Below are positions 32,933 to 44,700 of a stretch of DNA of 64,000 nt, in pieces. The stretch is from NCBI GenBank assembly GCA_950022295.1, contig OX465598.1, positions 189,343,501 to 189,407,500 of the forward strand, given 5' to 3'. The first letter of the stretch is position 1. Each line of letters opens with the position of its first letter. The position numbers were made by a program, and so were the translations under genes. Origin of the DNA: Bromus sterilis. Taxonomy: Eukaryota; Streptophyta; Magnoliopsida; Poales; Poaceae. Below the pieces are notes generated by a model that was given only the letters and a program-made list of their open reading frames with translations, made no database searches and was not told the origin of the DNA.

Positions 32933-33975
32933 TCATTCCTCGATCGCCTCGTCAGACTCACTTGTTACGCCAGTCGATTCTACGAAGAAGTCCAGATCAG
33001 GCATCAAAGCAACACGACTGGCAGTCTCAGCATATGGCGGCAGAAAGGCAGTGCAGCTCTGACCATCCTTTGGATCACCACCGCCAACCCGCTCTAGATT
33101 ATGGACCCGCTCCGGAAAATGTGCTTTGGTCAAAGCCAACGCATAATTCGCACCACTCCGTGCCGCTGAACGCTTCCAGCGTGCCAGCTGCTGAGGGGCC
33201 TCTCGGAGGACGGGCACAACAGTGTCCAGCTTCACCCTGCTTCCCTCATCAGGAGACAGTTTGCTCTTCAAGGCCAGAGTAGCACCCATAACTTCCTCAG
33301 CAAACTTCTTCGCCTTCGCATACCTCATCGTCAGCAGACCCCGAGCCAGAGCAAATTCTGTCGTTACCGGCGTGTAATTGTCCCTCTTCATCATCTCGGC
33401 AAACTCGGCCATGCGCGCCTGCTCGGCCTCCGGGTCCGTCCCATACGCTGCATCAATAAGGAAGATGAGTACATAATGAAAATACATGAAATCGTTTCTC
33501 CGTCGCAATTGGGTCACTAAACTCACCAGACAAGGTCTCGCTGAAAACGGCAAACCGCCTAGCGCAATACTCCTCAGCTGCCTTCACCGCCTTCCGAGTA
33601 GCCTCCAACTTGGCTTGCTGTTTCTTTTAATCCTCGGCACGTAGCTCGGATAACTTCTCCAAATCAGACTCCAGTTTCGTGATACAAGCTTCGTTCTCCT
33701 TCAACGCCTGCTTGTAATGGTACAAACTGGTTTCCAAGGCTTTCTTCTCCTTGGCCCGCCTCTCAACTTGGTCTATCTCCTTCATTTTTGCCACAAAATC
33801 ATCGTTCTCTTTAACCTTGGCGTCAAAAGCTTTCTTCGCCACTTCTGCAATCAGAATTCCAAATGGTTAATAGGAAGATGAAAGATACAACACAGGAACG
33901 CAAGAGTCCTTACCATTGTCCTCAACATGCTGTTTCTTAAGTTTGTTATGTTCTTCAAGCAGTGCCTCATACGCA
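32933..33975 (-). pseudogene. Antisense gene, exons 5 (part), 6 and 7
   Basis: Exon 7 (33447-32933) encodes about 170 aa ending SDEAIEE, with AYGTDPEAEQARMAEFAEMM and WKRSAARSGANYALAL. Its acceptor is TTATTGATGCAG. Exon 6 (33844-33527) is a Lys/Glu-rich coiled coil (KAFDAKVKENDDFVAKMKE onward) with a premature TAA near 33630 that replaces a Gln codon within RAED.KKQQAK. Its donor is TCTG/GTGAGT. Exon 5's 3' part (33975-33914) ends GACAATG/GTAAGG. Introns are short (about 70-80 bp). Phase 1 junctions match on both sides. The 5' edge at 33975 is the target site of the non-autonomous element. Confidence 0.75.
33971..33975. repeat. Target-site duplication ACGCA (left)
   Basis: ACGCA before the 5' LTR, and ACGCA again at 40833-40837 after the 3' LTR. 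Removing one copy plus the element restores the antisense exon frame. Confidence 0.93.
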
Positions 33976-35330
33976 TGATACGTCCCAAACGTATCTATAA
34001 TTTCTGCTTGCTCCATGCATGTTTTGTGTGACTTTGCCATGATTTTCTTGAACTTTCATACACTTTTGAGCATATTTAGACTAATCTATTAACCCAGTGC
34101 ACCCAGCTACCAGTTGCTGTTTTCTGCTGTTTTTGTATTTTAGGTTTTCCGGCCATTAAAAGTGCTCCAAAAAATCCGGAAAAATCAGATAAAAAATCAG
34201 CGACACGGAAGCTTCCGGAAACACCAAAGGAGCGGAGGGGGGTCCACCACCAGGAGGCCAGAAGGGTCCCTGGCGCGGCCCCACCCTAGGCCGCGCCAGG
34301 AGGCCTCCTGGCTGCCTGGTGGGTCCCCTCGACACCCCCTTCGCCTATATTTACCCCTCGGGGTGGAAACCCCTAAGACGGACTCCTCTTTCGCGATCTC
34401 GCCTCTGTACCGCCGCCACCGCCGTTTCTAGATCGGGGCTGCCTGGAGAAGCTGCTCCGGCACCCTGCCGGGAGAAGCTACCCCCTCCGGGAGACCATCC
34501 ATAGCCATGGACGCCTCCCGTATGTACCGTGAGTAGTTTCCCTTGGACCATGGGTCCGTGACCAGTAGCTATGTGATCTATCTCTCCCCTCTTTGTGCCT
34601 CCACTTTCGAGACCTCGTGAGCTGCCTCACATGATCGAGGCACCTTTGTAATTTTCTGCCGTTGCTATGCTGAGTTTGTTGGGATCTGATGGATTATGAG
34701 ACTATGTTCAGATTGTGATGAGTAATATATTTGGTTCTTCTCTTTTATATTTTGTTCTTGAGTAAATTCTTGCATGTTCTCCGTTGTCGTATTTTACTTT
34801 GGCCAAGTGATTTGTTGCAACTCCAAGAGGGAGCGTTATGCTTGATTGTGGATTCAACCCCTTGATGTCTAGCTTGAGTGACAGAAACATGAGACTAGGG
34901 GATGTGCTGTTGCCACCAGGGATAAAACAACGGTGCTTGTATCCGCGGATGCAAGGATTGTTTACTTTACGCAAAGTTCTTTTAATGCAGTTGTCTGTTG
35001 CTTTGGATTTACACTTTGGGTGGGATTCACAACTTAATACCAGCGAGATGTTCTGGATAGATGTCTCAAGGTGGATGATTCGTAGTTGATGCAGATGGAT
35101 TTCGGTCTACTTACCTTGGCGTACTGCCCATTGCTTTTGAGCCCTTCCTTTCTTTGCAGCATAGTTAGCATTGCGGTGCCTTCATAATCCTGTCAATTGC
35201 CCAACTGTGATTTGGTTACCTCGCTAGCACTTTTATCGTCTTTTGGGAGAGAGAAATCACTAGTGAAAATTACGGGACCCCGGTCCATCTTCATATCACT
35301 GTTTACATCCTTAGTTTACCTTTCAGTTTT
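33976..35330 (+). repeat. 5' LTR of non-autonomous element, 3' end deleted
   Basis: Aligns with 39382-40570. It has ~165 bp (about 35018-35185) absent from the 3' LTR, and then stops matching after TTAGTTTACCTTTCAGTT. About 260 bp present at the 3' LTR end (40572-40832), and the primer site that should follow, are missing. TATA-like CCTATATTTACC is near 34343. Confidence 0.75.
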
Positions 35331-35395
35331 TGCTTCAGTGTCCTTTATCAAAAAACCCAAAAATATAGTATGTCTAGTTCCTTACTTGCCAATCA

Positions 35396-36610
35396 ATGTC
35401 TGACTTATTTGAAACTAGATCTTATTGGCATGGAGGATTCACCGAGGATCAACAAAAGTGGTACAAGGAACACCGCTTGTATCAAAAGGGGATACACTTA
35501 TGGAAACAAATACATCAGTTGTATGAGTATTCTAGAAACTTGTGCTCAATATATAATATATCTTTCTGCAGGGATAAATCTTGTTGCTTTATGAGGCACA
35601 AACACCTTTCTTTCCAATGTGAGTACAATGATGATGAAACCTTAGCTTCTTATGCTAAGAGAAACTATGATTTTTATGATGCAGAGGAAATAGAAGAATT
35701 TTTTGCTTATAAGGGTGCCTATGCCCCTTACAAATCTGAGAGTCTTGCTATACTTAACTATTGTTTGGAAAATTACGATGCAAATTATTACATTACTGAT
35801 CATCTTGAGAGAATCTCTCCCCCAAAGGAAGAGACTAATGATTTGCAGGACTCTATGGAAGAAGAAATTTATGAACCTGAAAGCTCCTTGGATGAAAAAG
35901 AGGAGGAGAGTGATGAACAAAAGGAGGAAGAATGGAGCCATCCATGTCTACCTTCTAATGAGAGTAACTTTTTGAATCTTACCTTATATGAGTATTATGA
36001 TCCTATGGATTCTTTTGAAATATCCCTTTTTGATGAAGTTGATGCCTTCTATGCTTATGGCTGTGATGCCACTATGGATGATGCTTACGGAGATGAACTT
36101 TTTATAGTTCCTCATGTTAAGCATGAAATTTTTGCTATCGCACCCACACTTGAGTGTCCTATTATCCTTTTAAAATCTCCAACTCCGGAGAATTTTCCTC
36201 TTATCAAAGCTCAATGTGATGGGTTGCATTTATCTTATGATCCTAAAGACCGTGTTGAAAACTATACACGTGTAATTGTAGGTCATGAACAACATGATTT
36301 ATATGATAGTTATATTCTTGATGTTGTTCATGATACTACTGAAAATTACTTTGAGAGGGGAAAGTTTGGTTGTAGAAACTTCCATGTTGCAAATACACCT
36401 CTCTTCATGTTGAAAGTTTTGAAATTGTTCCTGTTCCCCCTTTCTATGCATGTCACTTTGTGCTTCTTTGACTTATTTTCTTACAAGATTCCTATGCATA
36501 GGAAGTGGGTTAGGATTAAATGTGTTTCATATTTGCTTCTTGATGCTCTCTTTTGCTTCAAAATTCTTATTCTTGTGAGAGCATCTTCTATAATCTTTAT
36601 GCCTAGCTAA
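35396..36610 (+). CDS. Internal protein of non-autonomous gypsy element
   Basis: 404 aa, open from the ATG at 35396 (MSDLFETRSYWHGG) to 36610. The N-terminus has RHKHLSFQC, which resembles the second half of a zinc knuckle with the first cysteines changed. The middle is strongly acidic (EEEIYEPESSLDEKEEESDEQKEEE). The C-terminal third is hydrophobic, with IPMHRKWVRIKCVSYLLLDALFCF, a motif I recognise from repetitive grass retrotransposon proteins. Function is unknown; it may be a Gag relic. That the frame is intact although the element's 5' LTR and primer site are damaged suggests either recent damage or relaxed frame survival. Confidence 0.55.
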   Translation: MSDLFETRSYWHGGFTEDQQKWYKEHRLYQKGIHLWKQIHQLYEYSRNLCSIYNISFCRDKSCCFMRHKHLSFQCEYNDDETLASYAKRNYDFYDAEEIEEFFAYKGAYAPYKSESLAILNYCLENYDANYYITDHLERISPPKEETNDLQDSMEEEIYEPESSLDEKEEESDEQKEEEWSHPCLPSNESNFLNLTLYEYYDPMDSFEISLFDEVDAFYAYGCDATMDDAYGDELFIVPHVKHEIFAIAPTLECPIILLKSPTPENFPLIKAQCDGLHLSYDPKDRVENYTRVIVGHEQHDLYDSYILDVVHDTTENYFERGKFGCRNFHVANTPLFMLKVLKLFLFPLSMHVTLCFFDLFSYKIPMHRKWVRIKCVSYLLLDALFCFKILILVRASSIIFMPS

Positions 36611-39381
36611 TGGCTTTAAAGTAGCGCTTTCGGGAGGCAGCCCGCAACGAATTTAGGTTTTTATTTTTTATTTTCTTCTGTTCTTAGTGGTCTTGATCAT
36701 TTTTACTACTGTACCAACATCATTGTATCTTTACTTTTCAAGCTTTGTGCCTTTTATAGCCTCATACGACAAGGGAAGTAAAAGTTGTGACATGCTGTCC
36801 AGAAAACAGATTCTGTCCTCGTGACTAGAAAAATCATGGAAAAATCGCAATTCATCTTTTTGAGCTGAGTTTTTTACACAGCGTGCTCTATACAATTACG
36901 AAACTTGCGTATGTTCTGAGTTTTTTTATTTGAGTTGCATAAGTACCCCTAAAAAATTCGTTTCTACCTGCTGTTCTGTTTTTCACAGATTCTGCCACGT
37001 TTTGTCTCTCTTCACTTTTGCAAACCTTAACTTGCTTTTTCTTAGAAATTTCTTTTGGCAATCTTGGGAAACAGTAGCTCTTCAAGATTATCTTTATTTC
37101 CAGTAAGAGAAAATTATTTTATTAGGGTACTAACCTCTCTAATCAGTCTACAATGAGTTATGTATGAAGGGAGTTTTCAAGTGTGCGATGGAAGATGATG
37201 AAAGAAGATCCTGGAGTGTCAAACGCTCAAGCTTGGGGATGCCCATGTGCACCCCCAATAAATATTCAAGGAGACTCAAGCGTCTAAGCTTGGGGATGCC
37301 CCCATGCATCCCCTTCTTCATCAACAATTATCAGTTCGTCTCTCGTTGCACTATATTTTTATCACTTCATGCGTTATGTGCTATTCTTGGAGCGTCTCGC
37401 TCTTAGGTTTTGTTTTTGGTTTTATTTTGCTTTGTTTTCTGTAGTAACAAGTTAGATCCCAACTTACTTTCTTTTGTGTGGGAGAGTTATACGCTCCGCT
37501 TGAACTAGAACTCCTCATAGGATTTGCTTGCTTATTCTTTTAGCTGTGAGTTGTTCTTTTTCTTTTCTTAGCTACTGCTCTGTTTAGTTGTAGTGCTTTA
37601 GTTTTTCTAGAGCTTTTCTTTTGTTTTAGGTTGAACTTTCTATAGGTTGCATGTTTTATCTTGTTAGAGAGTTTTCATGTTGCACTGAGTTTTGTGTCTT
37701 GACTAGAAGTAGGTAGTTGAAGTTGCTTTTCTCTTTGTAGTAGTAACTTGCAATAGTTTTGAGGTATTGACTAGAGTAATGTTTGAACTTTTGGTATCAA
37801 GAGCTCGAGCCTATTAGTGATAGATGTCGTATTTTGGGCAATCCGTGTGTTTTTCGAAAACCAAAAACCCCTGTTGAGAACTCTAGCTACTAGATGGATC
37901 ACTAACCTCTGGAGGGTTCGAATATTAGAGTACACTCACGTACCATGAGTCGAGGATGCGCAAGGATAACCAAACCCCCATACAATCCTCCTTGGGGTAC
38001 TTGTCTCTTTGTGAACCTCCTGATTAGATTGAGAGTTACCGATAATAAGTGCATGAGTTCTTCGGACTAATGTGAGTATTCGAAAGTTGACACTTCCACC
38101 CACCTATACTTTTTCTAGCCTCTTCGGTACCGTGCATTGCCCTTTCTCACCTCGAGAGTTGGCGCATACTTCGCTGGTGCATCCAAACCCTTGGCACGAT
38201 ACACTCTGTCATTATAAACCTCCTTATATCTTTCCTCAAAACAGCCACCATACCTACCTACAAGGCATTTCCATAGCCTTTCCGAGATACATTGCCATGC
38301 AACATCCATCTTCTCATGACTTGATCCTCATGTCATACCTTTGCATCATGATAGTTATATCTTCTTTATGTGAGTACCTTTGTAAAGTGTGAAAGATCTT
38401 CTATATTCTTGTAAAATATAGAGTGTTGCCCCTAAGTGAGGAAAAGATCCCAAAGAGGACAAAATCAAAAGATCCCAATGAGGACAAATGAGAGTTAAAT
38501 AGAAAGAACCATTGAGGCCACAAAAAAAATAGAAAAAAGAGAAAAAGAAAAATAAAAAGAGAGAAGGGGGCACACTACTATTCCTTTTGAGAGATCCACA
38601 CTAGTACTTCATCCTCTATCCCTTGTACTCCATAGAGATCATCATCATGCATATAGCTATGTGGGGACCCTCACACTATAGAACTTGGCTTGTATATTCC
38701 AATGATGAGCCTCCTCAAACGAGCTCTAGGTCTTCTTGAGAAAGCAAGTTAGATGCACCCCCACTAGTTACCTTGGAGAGCTTTTAGCTCACATGTGCAT
38801 CCGTTGTATGGCAATCCCTACTCCTCACATCATATCTATCATATGGCCTTCTCTCGCCTATGATTGTCCTCATTGATGTGAGCCTTTCACACCTTTTTGT
38901 CTTCCTCCTCCACCTTCTTTCTGTTTCACCTTTTAGGTGTCAACTTTCTTTCTCACGCTCATCCATTGCATGACTGCTCAAAATATCGAAAGGGAGTGGA
39001 TCAGTTTGACTTGTACCTGGCTAGTGGTCTGGGGACGAGTCAAGATAAGAATCCAACGGAGACTAAGTGTGAAACTTTAGTAGATAGTTGTTCTCAACAA
39101 TTACCTTTTTTTATCTCGTATTTCCCTATCCCCTGCTTGCACGCAAACACCATCTGGAGTCATTCGAGTCACGGACAGCGAGAGCTCTCGCACCATTTGT
39201 TCTTTTGTTGCTTGTGTCAATGCTAATATAGACTCTTGCCTGTTATGACTTGAATTGAATTGCATGCTTTGATTGCTTTACTTACAAAGTTCTTATATGG
39301 TTGTGTGGCATGTCACCACAGAAATTATGCTTGTTATCATTTACCTACTCGTGGACGAGCAAGAATTAAGCTTGGGGATGT
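36611..39381 (+). other. 3' untranslated region of non-autonomous element
   Basis: No gene. Purine tract-like AAGCTTGGGGATG occurs at about 37229 and 37286 with the flanking CTCAAGCGTC / AAACGCTC repeat, and again at 39368-39380, where it is the real polypurine tract before the 3' LTR. An A/G-rich low-complexity stretch lies at 38520-38565. The rest is ordinary T-rich spacer. Confidence 0.65.
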
Positions 39382-40832
39382 GGATACGTCCCAAACGTAT
39401 CTATAATTTCTGCTTGCTCCATGCATGTTTTGTGTGACTTTGCCATGATTTGCTTGAACTTTCATACACTTTTGAGCATATTTGGACTAATCTATTAACC
39501 CAGTGCACCCAGCTGCCAGTTGCTGTTTTCTGCTGTTTTTGTATTTTAGGTTTTCCGGCCATTAAAAGTGCTCCAAAAAATCCGGAAAAATCAGATAAAA
39601 AATCAGCGACACGGAAGCTTCTGGAAACACCAAAGGAGCGGAGGGGGGCCACCACCAGGAGGCCAGGAGGGTCCCTGGCGCGGCCCCACCCTAGGCCGCG
39701 CCAGGAGGCCTCCTGGCTTCCTAGTGGGTCCCCTCGACACCCCCCTTCGCCTATATTTACCCCTCGGGGTGGAAACCCCTAAGACGGACTCCTCTTTCGC
39801 GATCTCGCCTCTGTACCGCCGCCACCACCGTTTCTAGATCGGGGCTGCCTGGAGAAGCTGCTCCGGCACCCTTCCGGGAGAAGCTACCCCCTTCGGGAGA
39901 CCATCCATAGCCATGGACGCCTCCCGTATGTACCGTGAGTAGTTTCCGTTGGACCATGGGTCCGTGACCAGTAGCTATGTGATCTATCTCTCCCCTCTTT
40001 GTGCCTCCACTTTCGAGACCTCGTGAGCTGCCTCACATGATCGAGGCACCTTTGTAATTTTCTTCCATTGCTATGCTGAGTTTGTTGGGATCTGATGGAT
40101 TATGAGACTATGTTCAGATTGTGATGACTAATATATTTGGTTCTTCTCTTTATATTTTGTTCTTGATAAAATTCTTGCATGTTCTCCGTTGCCGTATTTT
40201 ACTTTGGCCAAGTGATTTGTTGCAACTCCAAGAGGGAGCGTTATGCTTGATTATGGGTTCAACCCCTTGATGTCTTGCTTGAGTGATAGAAACATGAGAC
40301 TAGGGGATGTGCTGTTGCCACCAGGAATAAAACAACGGTGCTTGTATCCGCGGATGCAAGGATTGTTTACTTTACGCAAAGTTCTTTTAATGCAGTTGTC
40401 TGTTGCTTTGGATTTACACTTTGGGTGTCCTGTCAATTTTCCAACTGTGATTTGTTTACCTCGCTAGCACGTTTATCGTCTTTTGGGAGAGATACATCAC
40501 TAGTGAAAATCACGGGACCCCGGTCCATCTTCATATCACGGTTTACATCCTTAGTTTACTTTTCAGTTGCTATCACTCTCATTATCTCTTGCGTTAATCC
40601 TTTGTAAACAGCAAGGCCGGAGGAATTGACAACTCCTCTGTACTCGTTGGGAGCAAAGTTATTTGTATCTGTGTGCAGGTCCACGTCAAGCGCCGTGACA
40701 CCTTCTTGTATCTCTTGGAGTCCTACTGGTTCGATAACCTTGGTATCTTCACCGAGAGAAATTTGATGCTACGCTACATCTCACCTTCCACTTGGGGTAA
40801 CCAACGAGGAGTGAGAGATCCTCACCGTATCA
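39382..40832 (+). repeat. 3' LTR of non-autonomous element
   Basis: 1,451 bp ending CTCACCGTATCA, followed by the ACGCA duplication. It contains the typical end block GGAGGAATTGACAACTCC...TCCTACTGGTTCGATAACCTTGG (about 40618-40745) that is missing from the 5' LTR. The first base is G (GGATACG) where the 5' copy has T. Confidence 0.85.
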
Positions 40833-40837
40833 ACGCA

Positions 40838-40899
40838 CTCTTGGCAGCAGCGTTTTCCCCCTGCAACTTCACAAAGGCCGATCCAAGTTTGCAAGCCTC
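40838..40899 (-). pseudogene. Antisense gene, exon 5, 5' part
   Basis: Follows the acceptor TTTCTTTCGTCTTCGTAG and encodes EACKLGSAFVKLQGENAAAK before the insertion point. It continues in frame at 33975. It has the same Glu/Lys/Ala coiled-coil character as the next exons. Confidence 0.7.
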
Positions 40900-40950
40900 C
40901 TACGAAGACGAAAGAAACACCATGTTATAAATACAAACCCCCTATAAAAC

Positions 40951-41590
40951 AGACTCCGAATAACTTCAAGAAGTTACTCGGAGCCTTGGGGGCTACACCC
41001 AGTGGGTGCACTAAGAAGTGCTCCCACTGGAAGATCCTCAAAACAATAACTCCTATCTAAAAGACTCCGAATAACTTCAAGAAGTTACTCGGAGCCTTGG
41101 GGGCCACACCCACTGGGTGCACTAAGAAGTGCTCCCACTGGAAGATCCTCAAAATAATAACTCCTATCTAAAAGACTCCGAATAACTTCAAGAAGTTACT
41201 CGGAGCCTTGGGGGCTACACCCAGTGGGTGCACTAAGAAGTGCTCCCACTGGAAGATCCTCAAAATAATAACTCCTATCTAAAAGACTCCGAATAACTTC
41301 AGAAAGTTACTCGGAGCCTTGGGGGCTACACCCAGTGGGTGCACTAAGAAGTGCTCCCACTGGAAGATCATCAAAATAATAAATCCTATCTAAAAGACTC
41401 TGAATAACTTCAAGAAGTTACTCGGAGCCTTGGGGGCTACACCCAGTGGGTGCACTAAGAAATGCCCCCACTGGAAGATCCTCAAAGTAATAACTCCTAA
41501 CAAAAAGACTCCGAATAACTTCAAGAAGTTACTCGGAGCCTTGAGGGCTACACCCACTGGGTGCACTAAAAGTGTCCCCAGCGGAGATTT
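40951..41590 (+). repeat. 111-bp tandem array inside an antisense-gene intron
   Basis: Six units beginning AGACTCCGAATAACTTC at 40951, 41062, 41173, 41284, 41395 and 41506, an exact period of 111 bp. Each holds the inverted repeat AACTTC.AGAAGTT, the purine motif CCTTGGGGGCTACACCC and the second inverted pair CCCAGTGGGTG / CTCCCACTGG. Units differ at only a few positions, and the last is slightly diverged. The array lies wholly within the intron between exons 4 and 5 of the antisense gene (donor at 41668). Confidence 0.92.
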
Positions 41591-41668
41591 CAAACCTGCA
41601 GAATAACAACAGTACGCCCAAAGGTCATTTCGACAGCCACTGGGTAGAAAACTTACATAAGTACTTAC

Positions 41669-41724
41669 GTGCATGTTCGACTTCACCAACTCGGCCTTGG
41701 ACGCCAGCTCACGCAGCCGCAGTT
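41669..41724 (-). pseudogene. Antisense gene, exon 4, 3' part
   Basis: Encodes RLRELASKAELVKSNMH, ending at the donor CAC/GTAAGTAC. It continues upstream in frame at 53134 across the long-LTR element. Confidence 0.7.
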
Positions 41725-44700
41725 TGTCGGGACCCGGAATATGCGTATGTAATTCCAGTCACAACTCAATCACATGGAGAGCCGAGAGCTGTACCCACTT
41801 GTCTAAGTAGACAAGGCCAAGCACAGAACACTCTCGGAAAGCATCGTACGTGAGGGGCATCCCATCCAGGCCGGATGATCAACTGAGATTGGTCCTCATC
41901 GCCCGCTCACAAGTCTAAATGATTATGGGTGGTGAAATCCCATACTCATAGACAAGTAGCCTCAACCATGTTGTCGATTGAATCATAACCCTTACATAAA
42001 CAGACTCTAGTCCGATCACTTAGTCGGGGTCTAGGGCGGGCTCGATCATACAACAAAGTGTGCACGTGACAGAGTCACAAGAAATCGCATCGCGATGCCC
42101 CAAGGTGCGCACATCTAAGGGCCACTTGGTGTATAAAAGACCGCCAGCCAGATCACAAATAAGGTCTCGAAAACCCATACTAAGACATGCATGTTATAAA
42201 CATACACGCATCACACATTCCTAGTATGAACAGCAGGTATCATCACATAACTCTAAAAAGTGCTTCTTTATTGAATTACACATAGAGCATACAAAGATCA
42301 CATGTCTGTGATCAACATTACATCATACAACGGAAGCAAATTAGGTCTGAGTACAGACAAGTTTAACAAATGGCTTAAAGAAGCCTTGTACAACAAACAT
42401 GCCCTTCCACGAGGGACCAGACTGCTGTCTGGGACTATACTAGCTTAGTTAACGTCGAGCTTCAGAAAGGTGACTCCATCGTGGGCTGGGTTCTCATCTA
42501 AAACATAGAATAAGCAAATGTGAGTACAAAGTCGTACTCGGCAAGACTTACATCAAAACTACACTACTCATGCTCAAGTTTCAAGGTAAAGGAGGTGGGG
42601 TTCAACATGCAGAAGTGCCAGCTTTGACTTGGCTAGTCCTGTACTACGAGTACCAGACTTGAGGTAAGAAGCATACACGAGTCCACTACCAAGTCTCCAA
42701 CCAATACACCACTATGGATACTTCCTCGACTTACCACGAGGAAGCGCACCATAGCACTCACACTTATCTTGCGAGTTTTAGAGTATCCATTCAAGTTGTC
42801 TAATGATCAAGTAGGGGTCTCCAAGTAGTCCATAACCGCGGACACGGCTATTCGAATAGTTTATTAACCCTGCAGGGGTGTACATCTTCACACGCGTGTC
42901 ATCACTTATCGCCTCGTTCTCGTCACCCTTCAAGCGGGTGTCGGGCGTGGATGAAACCAAGGCACTACCCTCACATCACCTTCTCTAATCCAGGAGTCGA
43001 CTACCTGAGTTTGGCACCGCTCGAGAGTCCGACCGGTTCCACGAAACGGACTCAGATAATGCAAGGGACCGAGATGCCACCTCTGCCAGATGGTTTCACT
43101 GCCTCACAAGTCCACCCACATATCTATATGATGCAACCTTCTCTTCATTCTTTTTCTATGCACATGCCAAATGGAAAACCCGAAGCTATTGTGACTCCTG
43201 GACCGGATCGGGTATGTAAAGAGGCCAAACGGGGCTCCCATAAACCCTACATGTGGTCATACTATTTGTCTTGGATCACAAAACAGGAACTCGGGGGCCT
43301 AGGGCAGTGTTCAACGAGACAACCCACTGTGTACTCCTACACAGCCTCTCATCGTTCACCTTTGTTTAGGGTGGATTCACCAACACGTTATCATCAGCAC
43401 CATTATGAATATCCATCCCGACTCACAAACAATGTAACCTCATTGTATCACTAAGAAGCAATAAGCAGTAACAGTTGCAGGGGCCACATGCTCATCATTC
43501 AACTCCTATATCTGCTAGGATTGTGGTTTGCATAATACAGTGACAAAATGATAGGTCATGCATCGGAATGGGTTTAACTATGCGAAAGAACGTGTCTTGG
43601 TGATCTCCTAAACATGCATATGCGAGACTAAGAGGGAAGTAGGATTTTATAGACATGATCAATGGGGTTTGCTTGCCTTGTGACAATACAGGGTCTTAAC
43701 GGTGGTCTTCTCCTTCGGGGGTGATCACCACCTCGGAGGCACTGTTATCGGAACAATCATCAACAAAGGGGGGGGGGACAACTTCGGAAGTAAATGCACA
43801 AGCACATGCTTATGTTGTCACATGATGTGAATGCTACTGGTTTGTGGTAAATTCATCTTAATTGAAGTGTATTGCATTTGGAATGCAAATTCAAACTTCA
43901 AATTCAAATTATGCCATATGCATGTTTGCTGCTGTCCACCCATTTTAAAATGGTCAAACATAGAAACAAGTTGCATATTCATAATCCTTGCATTTTTCTG
44001 ATAATTTTTCATATATTATATGCTAAAGTTGGAGTTAAAATGAATATTCTATGAATTTCCAAAGTTTAATTCATTTTCTGGAATTTCCTGATTTTCTTTT
44101 AAATAGAAATCCCATTTATTGCGTCACCGTGAGTTCAGGCTGACGTCAGGAGGGGTCTGACTAGTGGGTCGCTTGTTAGAGACTCAGTAATTAAATTCGT
44201 GTTTAAAGAAAAAACTTGATTTAATTAAGGGCTACGGGGCCCACTATCAGTGGCTAAAGGGGTGGATTAGGGGGTGGGTTAGGCTAACTAACCAGCCACG
44301 CCGGCGGTTAGCCGCCGGTGGCAACAGTGCGCGGCGGGGCTGCGCAAGACGGCGACACATGCCACCAATTGTCACGCGGAAGGCACCGGGGTGCTCCCCG
44401 CGCTCGCCCGCTTCACCCTGCAGACACAGGGGAGCCTAGGGGGCGCCGGAGCTCCACCGGCGACAAGCTCCCGCGGCGGTCCGAAGCACAGTGACGACGA
44501 ACTCTTCGAAACAAGGCGCAGGCTTTGGCGTGCGCTGGTGCAGTCAACACCTGGAGATGCCAGGAGCATGGTAGACATGGCGGTGCGGGAAAAGGGGTAA
44601 AGGCGCGAGCTCCAGACCAGCCATGGCGGCGGTCGTCCTCGGCTCCCATGGCGGATCACGAATGGGGTAGGGATTGGAGGCGCGGTCAGAGGGGTTTTAA

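Larger units (their letters stand above)
33976..40832 (+). mobile_element. Non-autonomous gypsy-type LTR element
   Basis: 6,857 bp with LTRs starting TGATACGTCCCAAACG, one internal protein gene and no reverse transcriptase or integrase. Target duplication ACGCA. The LTR type and PPT (AAGCTTGGGGATG) are of the grass Athila/Sabrina-like kind. The 5' LTR has lost its 3' end and the primer site. The 3' LTR is full length but its first base is G instead of T. Confidence 0.85.

Noticed and set aside
38520..38565. A/G-rich stretch as a functional polypurine tract
   Set aside because: Low-complexity A-rich text far from any LTR start. The true tract is at 39368-39380.
42951..43454. 167-codon plus-strand frame, repeated at 50435-50938
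   Set aside because: It lies antisense inside the two LTRs of one element. Both copies are the same length simply because the LTRs derive from one insertion. No domain was recognised.
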